56,108 nt of DNA, from IMG/VR virus record IMGVR_UViG_3300031565_000040, positions 1 through 56,108 of that record; one strand, written 5' to 3'. Positions within the stretch are counted from its first letter, which is position 1. Each line of letters starts with the position of its first letter. The position numbers were made by a program, and so were the translations under genes. This DNA is from a virus. Positions 1 through 6,866 of this stretch are shown here, piece by piece. The notes under the pieces are model-generated. The model ran no database searches and was not told the DNA's origin. It saw nothing but the letters and a program-made list of their open reading frames with translations.

Positions 1-1
1 T

Positions 2-763
2 TATGTCAAAATGGTGCGCCCGATTTTCAAATGGGCGATACGCCAGGGCTGGATTGCAAGCGATCCGTTCGAGGGAGTTCGGAAGTTCCGCGTACCTCAG
101 GAACGGATTCACGTTTACAAGCCATGTCAAATCGAAGCCATGCTTGCGGTGTCCAACGATATTTGGCAGGCAAGAATTTTGGCTGCGGTAACGGCAGGCG
201 CGAGACGTTCGGAAGTCTTGAATCTGACCCTCGATGATATTAACTTCGACGATTGCGAAATAGCAATCCAGCCGAAACGCGACACCGCAGAGACTTGGGA
301 ATACTGGCCGAAGAATAAAAAGTATCGGATAGTACCATTAGTCCCGATGTTTTATAATCTGATAGTCAGTAAGATAATTCCCTCTCTAAAAGGACAGCAG
401 TATCTAACTCTCTCGGAGAAACGTCACTGGACATTGCAGCGGCAAAGACCGTTAAATTACAGAAGAAGAATCAATCCAGATGAGAATTTCAACAAACCGT
501 TTAAGCGAATCATTGAAAGAGCAAACACATTACTTCCTTCTTTAGACAGAATAAGTCTTAACAGGACATTTCACGACCTGAGACGGACCTGTATTACCCA
601 CTGGACCCAGAATCCGAAACTGTCACCGCAGGAAGTACAATTGCTCGCCGGACACGCCGATATTAAGACGACAATGGAGTACTATGCAGCCGTCCGCGAC
701 GACGTGTGCCGACGAGCACAAACATCAATCGGGGCGGCCGGGAATGATCCGGCGACCTCTTGA
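2..763 (+). CDS. Tyrosine integrase, 3' fragment (cut by window start)
   Basis: The window opens inside this gene, equivalent to residue 67 of the complete integrase at 53152-54111. The catalytic domain is present: arginine in AGARRSEV, the HDLRR box, LAGH and the YY motif holding the tyrosine nucleophile. The protein is identical to the second copy after the first ~35 residues. Its family performs site-specific integration and excision of phage DNA. It belongs to the element lying upstream of this window, not to the prophage that follows. Confidence 0.9.
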   Translation, partial: YVKMVRPIFKWAIRQGWIASDPFEGVRKFRVPQERIHVYKPCQIEAMLAVSNDIWQARILAAVTAGARRSEVLNLTLDDINFDDCEIAIQPKRDTAETWEYWPKNKKYRIVPLVPMFYNLIVSKIIPSLKGQQYLTLSEKRHWTLQRQRPLNYRRRINPDENFNKPFKRIIERANTLLPSLDRISLNRTFHDLRRTCITHWTQNPKLSPQEVQLLAGHADIKTTMEYYAAVRDDVCRRAQTSIGAAGNDPATS

Positions 764-811
764 CCCCCAGTCAAACGGTAGGGTCAAAAAGTAAAGTATA
801 ACGGTTCGACC

Positions 812-831
812 AAGCTGTGACAAGCTTTTTT
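812..831 (+). terminator. Possible intrinsic terminator behind integrase
   Basis: AAGCT and AGCTT form a short stem with a six-base loop, followed by a run of T. It sits ~50 bases after the integrase stop and is repeated exactly at 54160-54179. The stem is only 5 bp, so it may be weak. Confidence 0.4.
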
Positions 832-834
832 GAA

Positions 835-963
835 TGTGTCCGGCGGCGTGGTAGCGCCGGTGGCTTAGAGATATGAGATAATGCTTGAGGTTATCAGAAA
901 CTACTAATACTGATGCCAAAAAAGGCAGAGACGTAGCAGGCTGGGGAATCCTGCCCGGACACA
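835..963 (+). ncRNA. Candidate multi-stem structured RNA/att DNA element
   Basis: A 9-bp closing stem (835-843 with 955-963) encloses four hairpins: 844-848/855-859, 877-881/891-895, 914-917/924-927 and 936-940/950-954. All stems are perfect complements, and the last hairpin abuts the closing stem. The region is identical in the second copy at 54183-54311. I do not recognise the family. It could be an RNA or part of a structured recombination site. Strand is uncertain because the pairs are all Watson-Crick. Confidence 0.5.
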
Positions 964-1123
964 GCAAATAACCCGCTTCGAGCTTTCCTTAAAATCTCCT
1001 CGGCTCAGGCGGATTATCTCAGGGATGGGCCGAAGAACACGGATGTCATCGGCGGAGTACAATTTCTGACTATATAAAGACCCTCTTTGACTTTCACTTC
1101 GGCCCCCCTTTTTAAGCTTATCA
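964..1123. other. Conserved non-coding DNA, probable att-site region
   Basis: No gene is visible. GGGCCGAAG (1027-1035) pairs with CTTCGGCCC (1097-1105), enclosing a small hairpin at 1076-1088. Identity with the second copy ends just after, at 1123/54471, and the flanking genes differ from there. That is what a recombination core or its arm would leave in a tandem prophage array. The exact core cannot be set from one window. Confidence 0.4.
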
Positions 1124-1140
1124 CAACCTCCTCCGCGAAA

Positions 1141-1164
1141 GGGGTCAGGGATGACTCTGGCCCC
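1141..1164 (+). promoter_or_regulatory. Cassette leader hairpin L1
   Basis: GGGGTCA (1141-1147) pairs with TGGCCCC (1158-1164), followed by AATCGTTATTAAAGAAAGG and the start codon of the next gene. The same arrangement precedes three genes at the right end (54537, 54876, 55228), with different bases but a conserved GGGG/CCCC stem. Confidence 0.6.
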
Positions 1165-1193
1165 AATCGTTATTAAAGAAAGGAACATTAGAA

Positions 1194-1535
1194 ATGGAAA
1201 AAAGCGTATTGGAAAAACGAATTATAGAAAAAGCCAAAAATCGTTTTGACCAGGATGTTGAGAGTGCACGTGAAGTCTTAGCAAAACATCCTATACTTAA
1301 TGCTCTTTGGATTCATATCAAAGATAATGTCAAATTGAAACTTTGCGCAGTACACGGCTATTGTCCAGCAACGGACTTATTCACATACTCCCATGATAGA
1401 AAACTACTTTGCGAGAATACAAACTTCTATGAAATCAAGAGCAAATTGATGGAAAAGTACATCGAAGAGGAAACCGACAAAATCCTTAATCAACTTTCTA
1501 TTCTTCAGGATTATATAATCAATGAAAGTGAATAG
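1194..1535 (+). CDS. Small cargo protein, 113 aa, unknown
   Basis: I do not recognise this protein. It is largely helical and charged, with a central stretch containing CAVHGYCPAT that could bind metal. The start is set by AAGGA ten bases upstream. It lies exactly between leader hairpin L1 and the trailer hairpin at 1543-1556. The matching place in the next prophage holds unrelated proteins, so it behaves as an exchangeable cargo gene. Confidence 0.7.
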   Translation: MEKSVLEKRIIEKAKNRFDQDVESAREVLAKHPILNALWIHIKDNVKLKLCAVHGYCPATDLFTYSHDRKLLCENTNFYEIKSKLMEKYIEEETDKILNQLSILQDYIINESE

Positions 1536-1563
1536 AGAGAATCCGCCGAAAGGCGGCTCACGA
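1534..1563 (+). repeat. Cassette trailer hairpin T1 (GNRA loop)
   Basis: AGAGAGAATC is followed by CCGCCGAAAGGCGG, a 5-bp stem with a GAAA tetraloop, then CTCACGA. The unit begins on the stop codon of the gene at 1194. Close copies follow three cargo genes at 54831-54857, 55101-55129 and 55511-55532. Confidence 0.7.
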
Positions 1564-1624
1564 AGAAGCCGGATAATGACCGTTTGAAAAGTTAATATTG
1601 GGCAGTGGCGAAGGTGGGAAGTTA

Positions 1625-1849
1625 ATGAGCAAGAAAACAAGATATATAGACATAAATGATGGTGATGGAATATGTGCAAAATCAGACCAGAGTTTCTATT
1701 TAACATGCTGTGATTGTGCTTTGACTCACCATATTAAGGTCATCATTGTCAAGAATGAAGTAATGATGATGATAACAAGAGATAAACGCAGAACAGCACA
1801 GAAAAGGCGAAGAATTAAAGAAGTGACAGCAGCCGATTTTAAGGAATAA
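1625..1849 (+). CDS. Unknown basic protein, 74 aa
   Basis: Unrecognised. The sequence has a CCDCALTHH metal-ligand-like patch and a strongly basic C-terminal stretch (TRDKRRTAQKRRR), so nucleic-acid binding is possible. ATG at 1625 is preferred over an upstream TTG because GGTGGGAAG sits just before it. The next gene starts five bases after its stop. It is absent from the matching interval of the next prophage. Confidence 0.55.
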   Translation: MSKKTRYIDINDGDGICAKSDQSFYLTCCDCALTHHIKVIIVKNEVMMMITRDKRRTAQKRRRIKEVTAADFKE

Positions 1850-1853
1850 GAAA

Positions 1854-2033
1854 ATGAAAACATGCAAAGTATGTGTGCATTACAGTAAATATGAGGGGGA
1901 TATGTTAAACAAATCAAATCGTGGCGAAAAAATGATAATGTACTGCCGAAAACATGAAGTGCATTACGATAATACAATAAGTTGCTCCGGTTTTGAAGAA
2001 GAACCAATAAAAATAGAAATAACACCAGAGTGA
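1854..2033 (+). CDS. Small Cys/His protein, 59 aa
   Basis: Begins MKTCKVCVHYSKYEGDM and carries CRKHEVHY and ISCSGFEEE further on, so four cysteines and several histidines could hold a zinc. Proteins of this look are common small phage products of unknown role. The RBS AAGGAA overlaps the end of the preceding gene, so the two are probably translated together. Confidence 0.6.
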   Translation: MKTCKVCVHYSKYEGDMLNKSNRGEKMIMYCRKHEVHYDNTISCSGFEEEPIKIEITPE

Positions 2034-2040
2034 ATAAACC

Positions 2041-2146
2041 GGCTTCGGGGCGTTGCCAAAGTCAAGGCAAGGGAGGTCAGACTTAAATTAACACTTTTTT
2101 GAGCATTAAAATAGGAAACTGCAATCAGGATGCCCGAAGCCTTTTT
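2041..2146 (+). ncRNA. Candidate structured leader RNA
   Basis: GGCTTCGGG (2041-2049) pairs with CCCGAAGCC (2133-2141), followed by TTTTT. Inside, TTGCC and GGCAA form a hairpin (2053-2070). The second copy at 55539-55644 keeps the closing stem with one A-to-G change that turns a U-A pair into U-G, as expected if the RNA fold matters. It lies directly before a ribosome-binding site. I cannot match it to a known riboswitch class. Confidence 0.5.
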
Positions 2147-2157
2147 GGAGATAGATT

Positions 2158-2280
2158 ATGAACTATTACGAGGACAAATTCAGGAGTCGATTTGAGATGG
2201 TCGAGTGTTGGTGCTGGCTCTTCAAGTGGACGGCAATAGCCATGTTTTTTATATGGCTCGGAACGAAGATTGGAGGTTAA
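2158..2280 (+). CDS. Small single-pass membrane protein, 40 aa
   Basis: N-terminal charged segment followed by one hydrophobic span (KWTAIAMFFIWLGTKIGG). A homologue sits at 55812-55934 in the next prophage; its C-terminal half is identical while its N-terminus differs. The next gene starts two bases after the stop, with GGAGG inside this gene's last codons. Role unknown. Confidence 0.65.
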   Translation: MNYYEDKFRSRFEMVECWCWLFKWTAIAMFFIWLGTKIGG

Positions 2281-2282
2281 TC

Positions 2283-2675
2283 ATGCCGGAAGAAAAGAAA
2301 TCAATTTATGAATTGAAGTTGCACGAAGAACTGTCACTTAATAAATGGCTGTGTGTATTTAGAGTTCCAGGTGGATGGATATACCAAACCTCTGACCCTC
2401 GATATGAATGGGACAATATGGCCGTTTTCGTCCCTTTCAGCAACCAATTTTATCGAGAAGAAATGAAGAGGGTACTAACTGAATACTTATCACTTGAAGC
2501 ATTAAGCGCGAGGCTGAACTTGCCACAGAATTATCTGAGGGTATTGACCGATAGCAGCGCAATTCCATCCTTAGATGTCAATGGACGTCTCAGATTCAGT
2601 GAGCCGGATGTCAGAGATGCTCTTTCAGTTCTTGCGCTCAAACCGAAGCACAATCACGATGAAAGGAAGTTATGA
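2283..2675 (+). CDS. Helix-turn-helix protein, possible excisionase/regulator
   Basis: 130 aa. Residues 1-60 include the patch WIYQTSDPRYEWDN, conserved in the copy at 55937. Residues ~70-118 (SLEALSARLNLPQNYLRVL then GRLRFSEPDVRDAL) read like a winged helix-turn-helix of the MerR/excisionase group. The start is fixed by GGAGG six bases upstream. Its place beside the att region would suit a recombination directionality factor, but that is inference. Confidence 0.55.
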   Translation: MPEEKKSIYELKLHEELSLNKWLCVFRVPGGWIYQTSDPRYEWDNMAVFVPFSNQFYREEMKRVLTEYLSLEALSARLNLPQNYLRVLTDSSAIPSLDVNGRLRFSEPDVRDALSVLALKPKHNHDERKL

Positions 2676-2676
2676 A

Positions 2677-2739
2677 ATGCTAAACCTAAAATCACCCACG
2701 AAATTAGACCAAATAGCCGAGGCGGAGAAAGAAGGTTAA
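2677..2739 (+). CDS. Possible 20-aa peptide
   Basis: An ATG just after the preceding stop has GGAAG at a good distance and opens a 20-codon frame. Too short to judge; it may only carry ribosomes into the next gene. Confidence 0.2.
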   Translation: MLNLKSPTKLDQIAEAEKEG

Positions 2740-2762
2740 TCATCGACAGATGGGGGCCATCA

Positions 2763-3029
2763 ATGGATTGTGTAATATGCGGCCAAGCAAGGAGTGCCAT
2801 ACAGATGCGTCATTGTAACGACTGCGAAAAAGATATGTGCAACCAATGTATAGATGACCATGACTGTCACAATATAGACGATTTCATCGAGAGACTGAAC
2901 GAACCTTTAGCAGTATGTTTGGCCAATTTTGGCTATTATTTCGCCGGCGAATCCGAGAAAGACGGCCAAAGGATATTTGAGTTTCGTTCTTCTGAAGCTC
3001 CAAGAATGGAAGTGAGAATTGATATTTAG
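2763..3029 (+). CDS. Zinc-finger (B-box-like) small protein, 88 aa
   Basis: Residues 1-37 carry CVICG, HCNDCEKDMCNQC and DDHDCH, a spacing like a B-box or FYVE-type zinc-binding fold. The rest (to residue 88) is a mixed domain of unknown type. No function can be assigned. It sits in the left-arm run of small genes, all on the plus strand with short gaps. Confidence 0.6.
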   Translation: MDCVICGQARSAIQMRHCNDCEKDMCNQCIDDHDCHNIDDFIERLNEPLAVCLANFGYYFAGESEKDGQRIFEFRSSEAPRMEVRIDI

Positions 3030-3039
3030 AGGACAAGCA

Positions 3040-3189
3040 ATGACAGATAATAGATGCAATTACAAAGTATGGACTGGTAGTTATATAAATCCACAGCGCA
3101 GATGTTCACGCAAAAACGGACATGGCAATAAAGGTTTATATTGTAAGCAACATGCAAAGATAATGAAAAAGCGAAAGGATAAGCAATGA
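3040..3189 (+). CDS. Small Cys/His basic protein, 49 aa
   Basis: Four cysteine/histidine ligands are visible (RCNY, RCSR, LYCKQH) and the C-terminus is very basic. Its start junction AGGACAAGCAATGACAGA is nearly repeated at the start of the next gene (3176-3193), so both genes begin MTDN although they are otherwise unrelated. Its stop overlaps the next ATG. Confidence 0.55.
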   Translation: MTDNRCNYKVWTGSYINPQRRCSRKNGHGNKGLYCKQHAKIMKKRKDKQ

Positions 3190-4025
3190 CAGATAACGCC
3201 AATTTAATACAAGGTTCTCCCGAATGGCATGAAGCCAGGATGGGGAAGATAACTGGAACGGGATTTCATAAAGTCTTATCAAAGAAAGGCAATACCCGCA
3301 AACACTATATGAGAGAGCTAATCCTTGAAAGAAAGACTGGCATATCAACAGAGTCTTTCACTAACGCCGAAATGGAGTGGGGAACACAAAATGAACCTAT
3401 GGCACGGGAATATTATGAGAAGGTCAATTATGGCCGTGTCAAGATTAAGCAAGTGGGATTTATCAATTACCAACCTGAGTCTCAAGCTGAACGAGTAGAG
3501 TTTGCCGAGTATGTAGGTGTTTCTCCAGACGGTTTGGTTGAAACCTTAGAGGCAGATGATGGAGTTATCGAAATCAAATGCCCGAATACCAGTACGCATC
3601 TTGGATATATGGCTTCACGTATTTTGCCTTCAAAGTACAAATCTCAAGTGCAGGGAATACTCTGGGTAACTAAAAGAAAATGGTGTGACTTTATCAGCTT
3701 TGACCCCCGTGTTGAGAAACAGCCTTTTTGTTGTATTAACGTCAAACGAGATGAGGAATATATCAACAATCTCAAGCAAGAAGTATCCAAATTCATAGAT
3801 GAGATGGTAAAAATGCAGAATGAAATAAAAGACGTTGACCCTCAACTTTTGATAGATGTTACGGGTGGGTGTTCTGAGGAGGAATGGTTAGAATCAAGAC
3901 AAATGGAGATTCGGGGCAAAGTCCGTCATGGTGTGGTCTGTGCAATAATTTCAACAGGAAATTTTGAGGATTTGAATAAAGATTTTATCAACAAGTGGGT
4001 CGATTTCATAGTGACGGGAGAATGA
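3186..4025 (+). CDS. YqaJ/lambda-exonuclease-type recombinase nuclease
   Basis: 279 aa, the usual length. Family motifs appear in order: SPEW..AR.GKITGT (11-26), EWGTQNEP (64-71), the acidic GVSPDG (111-116), the catalytic EIK (129-131) and QVQGILWVTKRKW (154-166). The family degrades duplex DNA 5'-3' to leave single strands for annealing during phage recombination and repair. The SSB-like gene at 5965 is a likely partner; no Bet/Erf-type annealing protein was recognised. The last ~50 residues are an unassigned extension. Confidence 0.85.
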   Translation: MTDNANLIQGSPEWHEARMGKITGTGFHKVLSKKGNTRKHYMRELILERKTGISTESFTNAEMEWGTQNEPMAREYYEKVNYGRVKIKQVGFINYQPESQAERVEFAEYVGVSPDGLVETLEADDGVIEIKCPNTSTHLGYMASRILPSKYKSQVQGILWVTKRKWCDFISFDPRVEKQPFCCINVKRDEEYINNLKQEVSKFIDEMVKMQNEIKDVDPQLLIDVTGGCSEEEWLESRQMEIRGKVRHGVVCAIISTGNFEDLNKDFINKWVDFIVTGE

Positions 4026-4027
4026 CA

Positions 4028-4294
4028 ATGGAAATAGTCAGAAATCAAACATTATATAAATGTTCTTATTGCAACCGTCGCAAACTAACAAAACGTGGCT
4101 GTATCCAACATGAAAACAATTATTGTTCATCACCGAATTCTCCACACAAAATTAGGATGGAAAAAGAACGAATCGAAAAACAAAGCAAATGCAAACATGC
4201 TCGGAAAGAAACCATTTATTCATACATCCCCGGCGAGTGCGTGAAACAGCCAGACCATGATTTGTGTATAGATTGCAATAAGATTTTAGGATGA
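4028..4294 (+). CDS. Zinc-binding small protein, 88 aa
   Basis: Begins with a CSYCNRRK knuckle followed by CIQHENNYC, and ends with CKHARKE and CIDCNKIL. These pairs suggest one or two zinc sites and possible nucleic-acid binding. ATG 4028 is preferred to the in-frame ATG 4022 because GGGAG at 4016 then has normal spacing. Flanked on both sides by the junction repeat. Confidence 0.6.
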   Translation: MEIVRNQTLYKCSYCNRRKLTKRGCIQHENNYCSSPNSPHKIRMEKERIEKQSKCKHARKETIYSYIPGECVKQPDHDLCIDCNKILG

Positions 4295-4307
4295 CGGGAG
4301 AATGACA

Positions 4308-4682
4308 ATGAGCAAACATACTTGTGGTCAATGCGAATATTATATGAACAAAGAGTGTCCATTTTCAGATAGAACGGCATTATCTGAGGGATGTGGAAAA
4401 TTCAAATATACAAATCCAGAAGGTCGTATAGATTTCCTCCAAGCTGAGAACGAACACCTGAGTAATACGGTGGAATCTACACGCCAAGATTACGCAGACT
4501 TATTAGATGGAACTATGGAAGCCAAACTCCAAGCCGAGAACGCTTCCTTAAAAGAAATCGCTGACCTCGCTCTCAATATTCATACAAGAGACGGATTGTA
4601 TGTAAAAGAGAAGTGGGGTGTTATGGGCATAGATGCAGAGAAGCTTTTAGTCAGTAAGATTGAAGCACTGACGGGAGAATGA
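4308..4682 (+). CDS. Zinc-knuckle plus coiled-coil protein, 124 aa
   Basis: The N-terminus has CGQCEYYMNKECPF and a later EGCGKF, a common phage CxxC-type motif. Residues ~40-85 form a coiled coil with two LQAEN units. The same unit occurs in the protein at 5077, and the DNA for it (CCAAGCYGAGAACG) is also shared. Function unknown. It ends in TGE supplied by the junction repeat. Confidence 0.6.
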   Translation: MSKHTCGQCEYYMNKECPFSDRTALSEGCGKFKYTNPEGRIDFLQAENEHLSNTVESTRQDYADLLDGTMEAKLQAENASLKEIADLALNIHTRDGLYVKEKWGVMGIDAEKLLVSKIEALTGE

Positions 4683-4683
4683 C

Positions 4684-4896
4684 ATGAATAAAATATTACC
4701 AAAACACATGAACCAAACACTTAGGCAGTTCAAAAAACAAAAACGAAAAGAGTTTAGAGCTATCAGACAAGCCAGTCGTAAATTGAACTTTGCCTCTGCA
4801 TATCTTCCAAGGGAAGCCTTTCGTAAATTCTCAAAAGCAGAAAAGCTCATTGAAGATGCTTATGAAATCTGCAAACCGTGGTGGAAGAAAGCCTGA
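4684..4896 (+). CDS. Small basic protein, 70 aa
   Basis: Highly basic N-terminal helix (QFKKQKRKEFRAIRQASRK) followed by an amphipathic helical stretch. It could bind nucleic acid. Nothing marks a known family. Its start comes from the shortened junction copy (4669-4686) and its stop is the TGA of the next copy. Confidence 0.55.
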   Translation: MNKILPKHMNQTLRQFKKQKRKEFRAIRQASRKLNFASAYLPREAFRKFSKAEKLIEDAYEICKPWWKKA

Positions 4897-4903
4897 CGGG
4901 AGA

Positions 4904-5074
4904 ATGACAATTATTACAAAAAGAAAACTATCGGCACAAATTGTTCATTATCGGTTGATGATAAAGAAAGGTTATCATCCTAAATTTTTCCAAAAATTAG
5001 TAAATAAGGCTTTAGAGAAGCAAAGAAAATTGTTTGAAGAAGAACGGAAATTTCGGAACGTGACGGGAGAATGA
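4904..5074 (+). CDS. Small basic protein, 56 aa
   Basis: Lysine- and arginine-rich helical protein of unknown function, ending NVTGE from the junction repeat. Here the second ATG of the junction is ATT, so the first ATG (4904) is used and the protein starts MTIITKRK. Longer upstream starts would lie inside the preceding gene. Confidence 0.5.
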   Translation: MTIITKRKLSAQIVHYRLMIKKGYHPKFFQKLVNKALEKQRKLFEEERKFRNVTGE

Positions 5075-5076
5075 CA

Positions 5077-5532
5077 ATGGACGAATTTGAAAAATGGTTC
5101 GATAGAGTATTCGGAGATCCAAACCACAAGGAAATTATCAAAAGAAAAATTGAAAGATTGACAACCGAGAACGCCAAGCTGATGGAACGGGCAAATAATG
5201 CGGAAGCTGTTCTTGTTAAATTTGAACAGTTGGCCGGTGAAGAAGTTGCGGGATTTAATGTCCTCCAAGCCGAGAACGCAAAAATTCTGACTCGATTGAG
5301 CAATGCTTTTGATGAAATCGCCAAGCTGAGAGATACATTGGAACGCATTGATATTTGGGTAAAAGCATATCCACTTGACGTTTTCCCGAAACCAGACCTA
5401 AACAGAGCCGCTGAGGTTTTGAGAGCTTCGGGAATAACACTTGATGCCATTTCAGCAGATGCTATGCGTCAAGTTTTGGACGGTATTAAGAATATAGTTG
5501 AGCAAGCCCTGAAAGAAGACTCCGATGGATAA
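5077..5532 (+). CDS. Coiled-coil protein, 151 aa
   Basis: Residues ~18-95 form a long heptad-rich coil with ERLTTENAKL and VLQAENAKI. The rest is helical. It shares the LQAEN unit with the protein at 4308 but not the rest, which suggests an exchanged coiled-coil segment. Its end overlaps the next start by eight bases. Confidence 0.6.
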   Translation: MDEFEKWFDRVFGDPNHKEIIKRKIERLTTENAKLMERANNAEAVLVKFEQLAGEEVAGFNVLQAENAKILTRLSNAFDEIAKLRDTLERIDIWVKAYPLDVFPKPDLNRAAEVLRASGITLDAISADAMRQVLDGIKNIVEQALKEDSDG

Positions 5533-5713
5533 CGGCTGCCCAAAATGCGAGCAGTTACCGGAATTTGCTATATGTCTCGATTGCCAACTGGCTCAAGCAG
5601 AATGGGAAGCTATAAAATGGCAGCAAGAAATTCAAAGAATAAAAATACTTAGAGTACAAGTAGAAAAACTCAAAAAGGAGCAAGAACATGCTGACGATTA
5701 TAATTCCAATTGA
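5525..5713 (+). CDS. Zinc-ribbon plus coil small protein, 62 aa
   Basis: The N-terminus holds CPKCE and CLDCQ, a four-cysteine zinc ribbon, followed by a coiled-coil helix. Function unknown. It overlaps its neighbours at both ends, suggesting translational coupling in the left-arm operon. Confidence 0.6.
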   Translation: MDNGCPKCEQLPEFAICLDCQLAQAEWEAIKWQQEIQRIKILRVQVEKLKKEQEHADDYNSN

Positions 5714-5987
5714 TTCTAATGGTTATTTTCATGTAACAAACAATGGGCGTGACGAATTATTCTCATGTTACAATCACGAACCGAAAAATGTTGATTTAGC
5801 TATAGATATAATCAATATCTATAACATGAAAGGAGGGGAAAAAGTAATCACACCACAGGAAGCGTTGATTATCAAACTTGATTTGCAAATCAGATGTGAC
5901 ACATCACAACTCGAAATCAAAAAATTTAATCTAAAGAGACTCAGAGAAGAAAAGGAGCAAATGAATGTTTCACACAGCGTACAATAA
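5688..5987 (+). CDS. Unknown protein, 99 aa
   Basis: Unrecognised. The N-terminal half is beta-like (LTIIIPIDSNGYFHVTNNG) and the C-terminal half is a charged helix. AAGGAG precedes the start, inside the end of the upstream gene. The end overlaps the SSB-like gene in another frame. Confidence 0.55.
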   Translation: MLTIIIPIDSNGYFHVTNNGRDELFSCYNHEPKNVDLAIDIINIYNMKGGEKVITPQEALIIKLDLQIRCDTSQLEIKKFNLKRLREEKEQMNVSHSVQ

Positions 5988-6489
5988 TCTCGGTAAATTC
6001 GAGCCGGGTACTAATTACAATCTTAAAGTCGAAATGCCCGCTATAGTTAGAGCGGTTAAACCGATAGAGTATTCCAAGCAATCCGGCAAGCCGGGACAAT
6101 CTATTTTTCTTGAGGACAATACCGGCGTTAAACAATGGGTAAAGCTGACAGGCACTTTTGAACCCCTCGATGACAGCTATATCGGCAAGACCTTCACTTT
6201 CAAGATATGGCCTTTCAAGCCCGACCAGTCACCCAAGACTTTTCTCTATTGTTGGATACAACGTCAAGTCCCTCAGAACGCCCAACAGAGTAACACTCAG
6301 ACGCCTCAGACGCCGCCGCAGCATCCTAACCAGTCACAGGGCATAGATATTACGGCTCAGTTCATAGCCTTAGCAGAACGGCTTATACAGGCTGTGGAGT
6401 ACGTAGTGCACGGCCACATAGAAACTGGTGGGAATCCCAATTATGTAGGAGACCATCCCGAAAAACCAACAGACGAAATACCATTTTGA
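5965..6489 (+). CDS. SSB-like single-stranded DNA-binding protein
   Basis: 174 aa. Residues ~15-95 read as an OB-fold-like beta domain (KVEMPAIVRAVKPIEYS, SIFLEDNTG, QWVKLTGTF). A Q/P-rich linker follows (~100-125), then a helical segment, and the protein ends PTDEIPF. That acidic-phenylalanine tip is the hallmark by which SSB proteins recruit repair partners. It probably coats single strands made by the YqaJ-type nuclease at 3186. The OB-fold call is by pattern only. Confidence 0.65.
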   Translation: MFHTAYNNLGKFEPGTNYNLKVEMPAIVRAVKPIEYSKQSGKPGQSIFLEDNTGVKQWVKLTGTFEPLDDSYIGKTFTFKIWPFKPDQSPKTFLYCWIQRQVPQNAQQSNTQTPQTPPQHPNQSQGIDITAQFIALAERLIQAVEYVVHGHIETGGNPNYVGDHPEKPTDEIPF

Positions 6490-6497
6490 GGTAAATC

Positions 6498-6866
6498 ATG
6501 GAAGTAATGAAAGTAGCAGACCAGATAAATGACAGAATCAAGCGACTTGAGGAACTTTGTGGTGAAATTGACGATATTGGTGAAGAGAAAGCCAATGCTA
6601 TCGCCAATTACGATGTTTCCTTAGCCGTTGCGATGGCTAAACTGGCAAGAGGTAAAATCAACCAAGTCGAGGGAGAAGCGTTACCTGACAATATACCTGC
6701 AACTGTCGCCAAAGACTACGCTAAAGGTTTATGCAGAGAAGAAAGATTCAAGTTGGAGAATGCCACGAACAAATATAAGGGACTTCTCACGAAAATCGAA
6801 GCCTTAGAAGCAAGTCTTAATGGCAAGCAGAGCATATTCAGGCACTTGAGTCACGAGGTTAAGTGA
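6498..6866 (+). CDS. Helical phage protein, 122 aa
   Basis: Two long helical segments, with KRLEELCGEIDDIGEEKANAI early and ERFKLENATNKYKGLL later, resembling small phage proteins found near recombination genes. No domain is named. Its last residues, LSHEVK, are encoded by the first copy of a 27-base direct repeat. Confidence 0.55.
   Translation: MEVMKVADQINDRIKRLEELCGEIDDIGEEKANAIANYDVSLAVAMAKLARGKINQVEGEALPDNIPATVAKDYAKGLCREERFKLENATNKYKGLLTKIEALEASLNGKQSIFRHLSHEVK

Larger units (their letters stand above)
1..1123. repeat. Left copy of integrase-end/att long direct repeat
   Basis: This stretch matches 53349-54471 at a constant offset of 53,348 bases. By eye there are four mismatches in the first ~105 bases (27, 97, 99, 103) and none afterwards until identity stops abruptly at 1123. 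It holds the 3' part of a tyrosine integrase gene and ~360 bases of conserved non-coding DNA. The most likely meaning is the right end of a preceding related prophage, with the attachment site in the non-coding part. Confidence 0.9.
4012..5079 (+). repeat. Five copies of junction TGACGGGAGAATGACAATG
   Basis: Copies lie at 4012-4030, 4292-4310, 4669-4686, 4894-4912 and 5061-5079. Each provides the upstream gene's stop or its last residues (often TGE), the RBS GGGAG and the next start. Copy three lacks two bases and copy four has ATT for the second ATG. The genes between are not homologous. Confidence 0.85.

Noticed and set aside
900-945. Hammerhead-like CTGATG core in the structured element
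   Set aside because: The required GA after CUGAU and the GAAA segment are missing, so a ribozyme call is not supported.
725-967. Minus-strand 80-codon frame conserved in both long repeats
   Set aside because: The DNA is identical in both copies, so conservation of the frame says nothing; the composition is poor and it covers the structured element.
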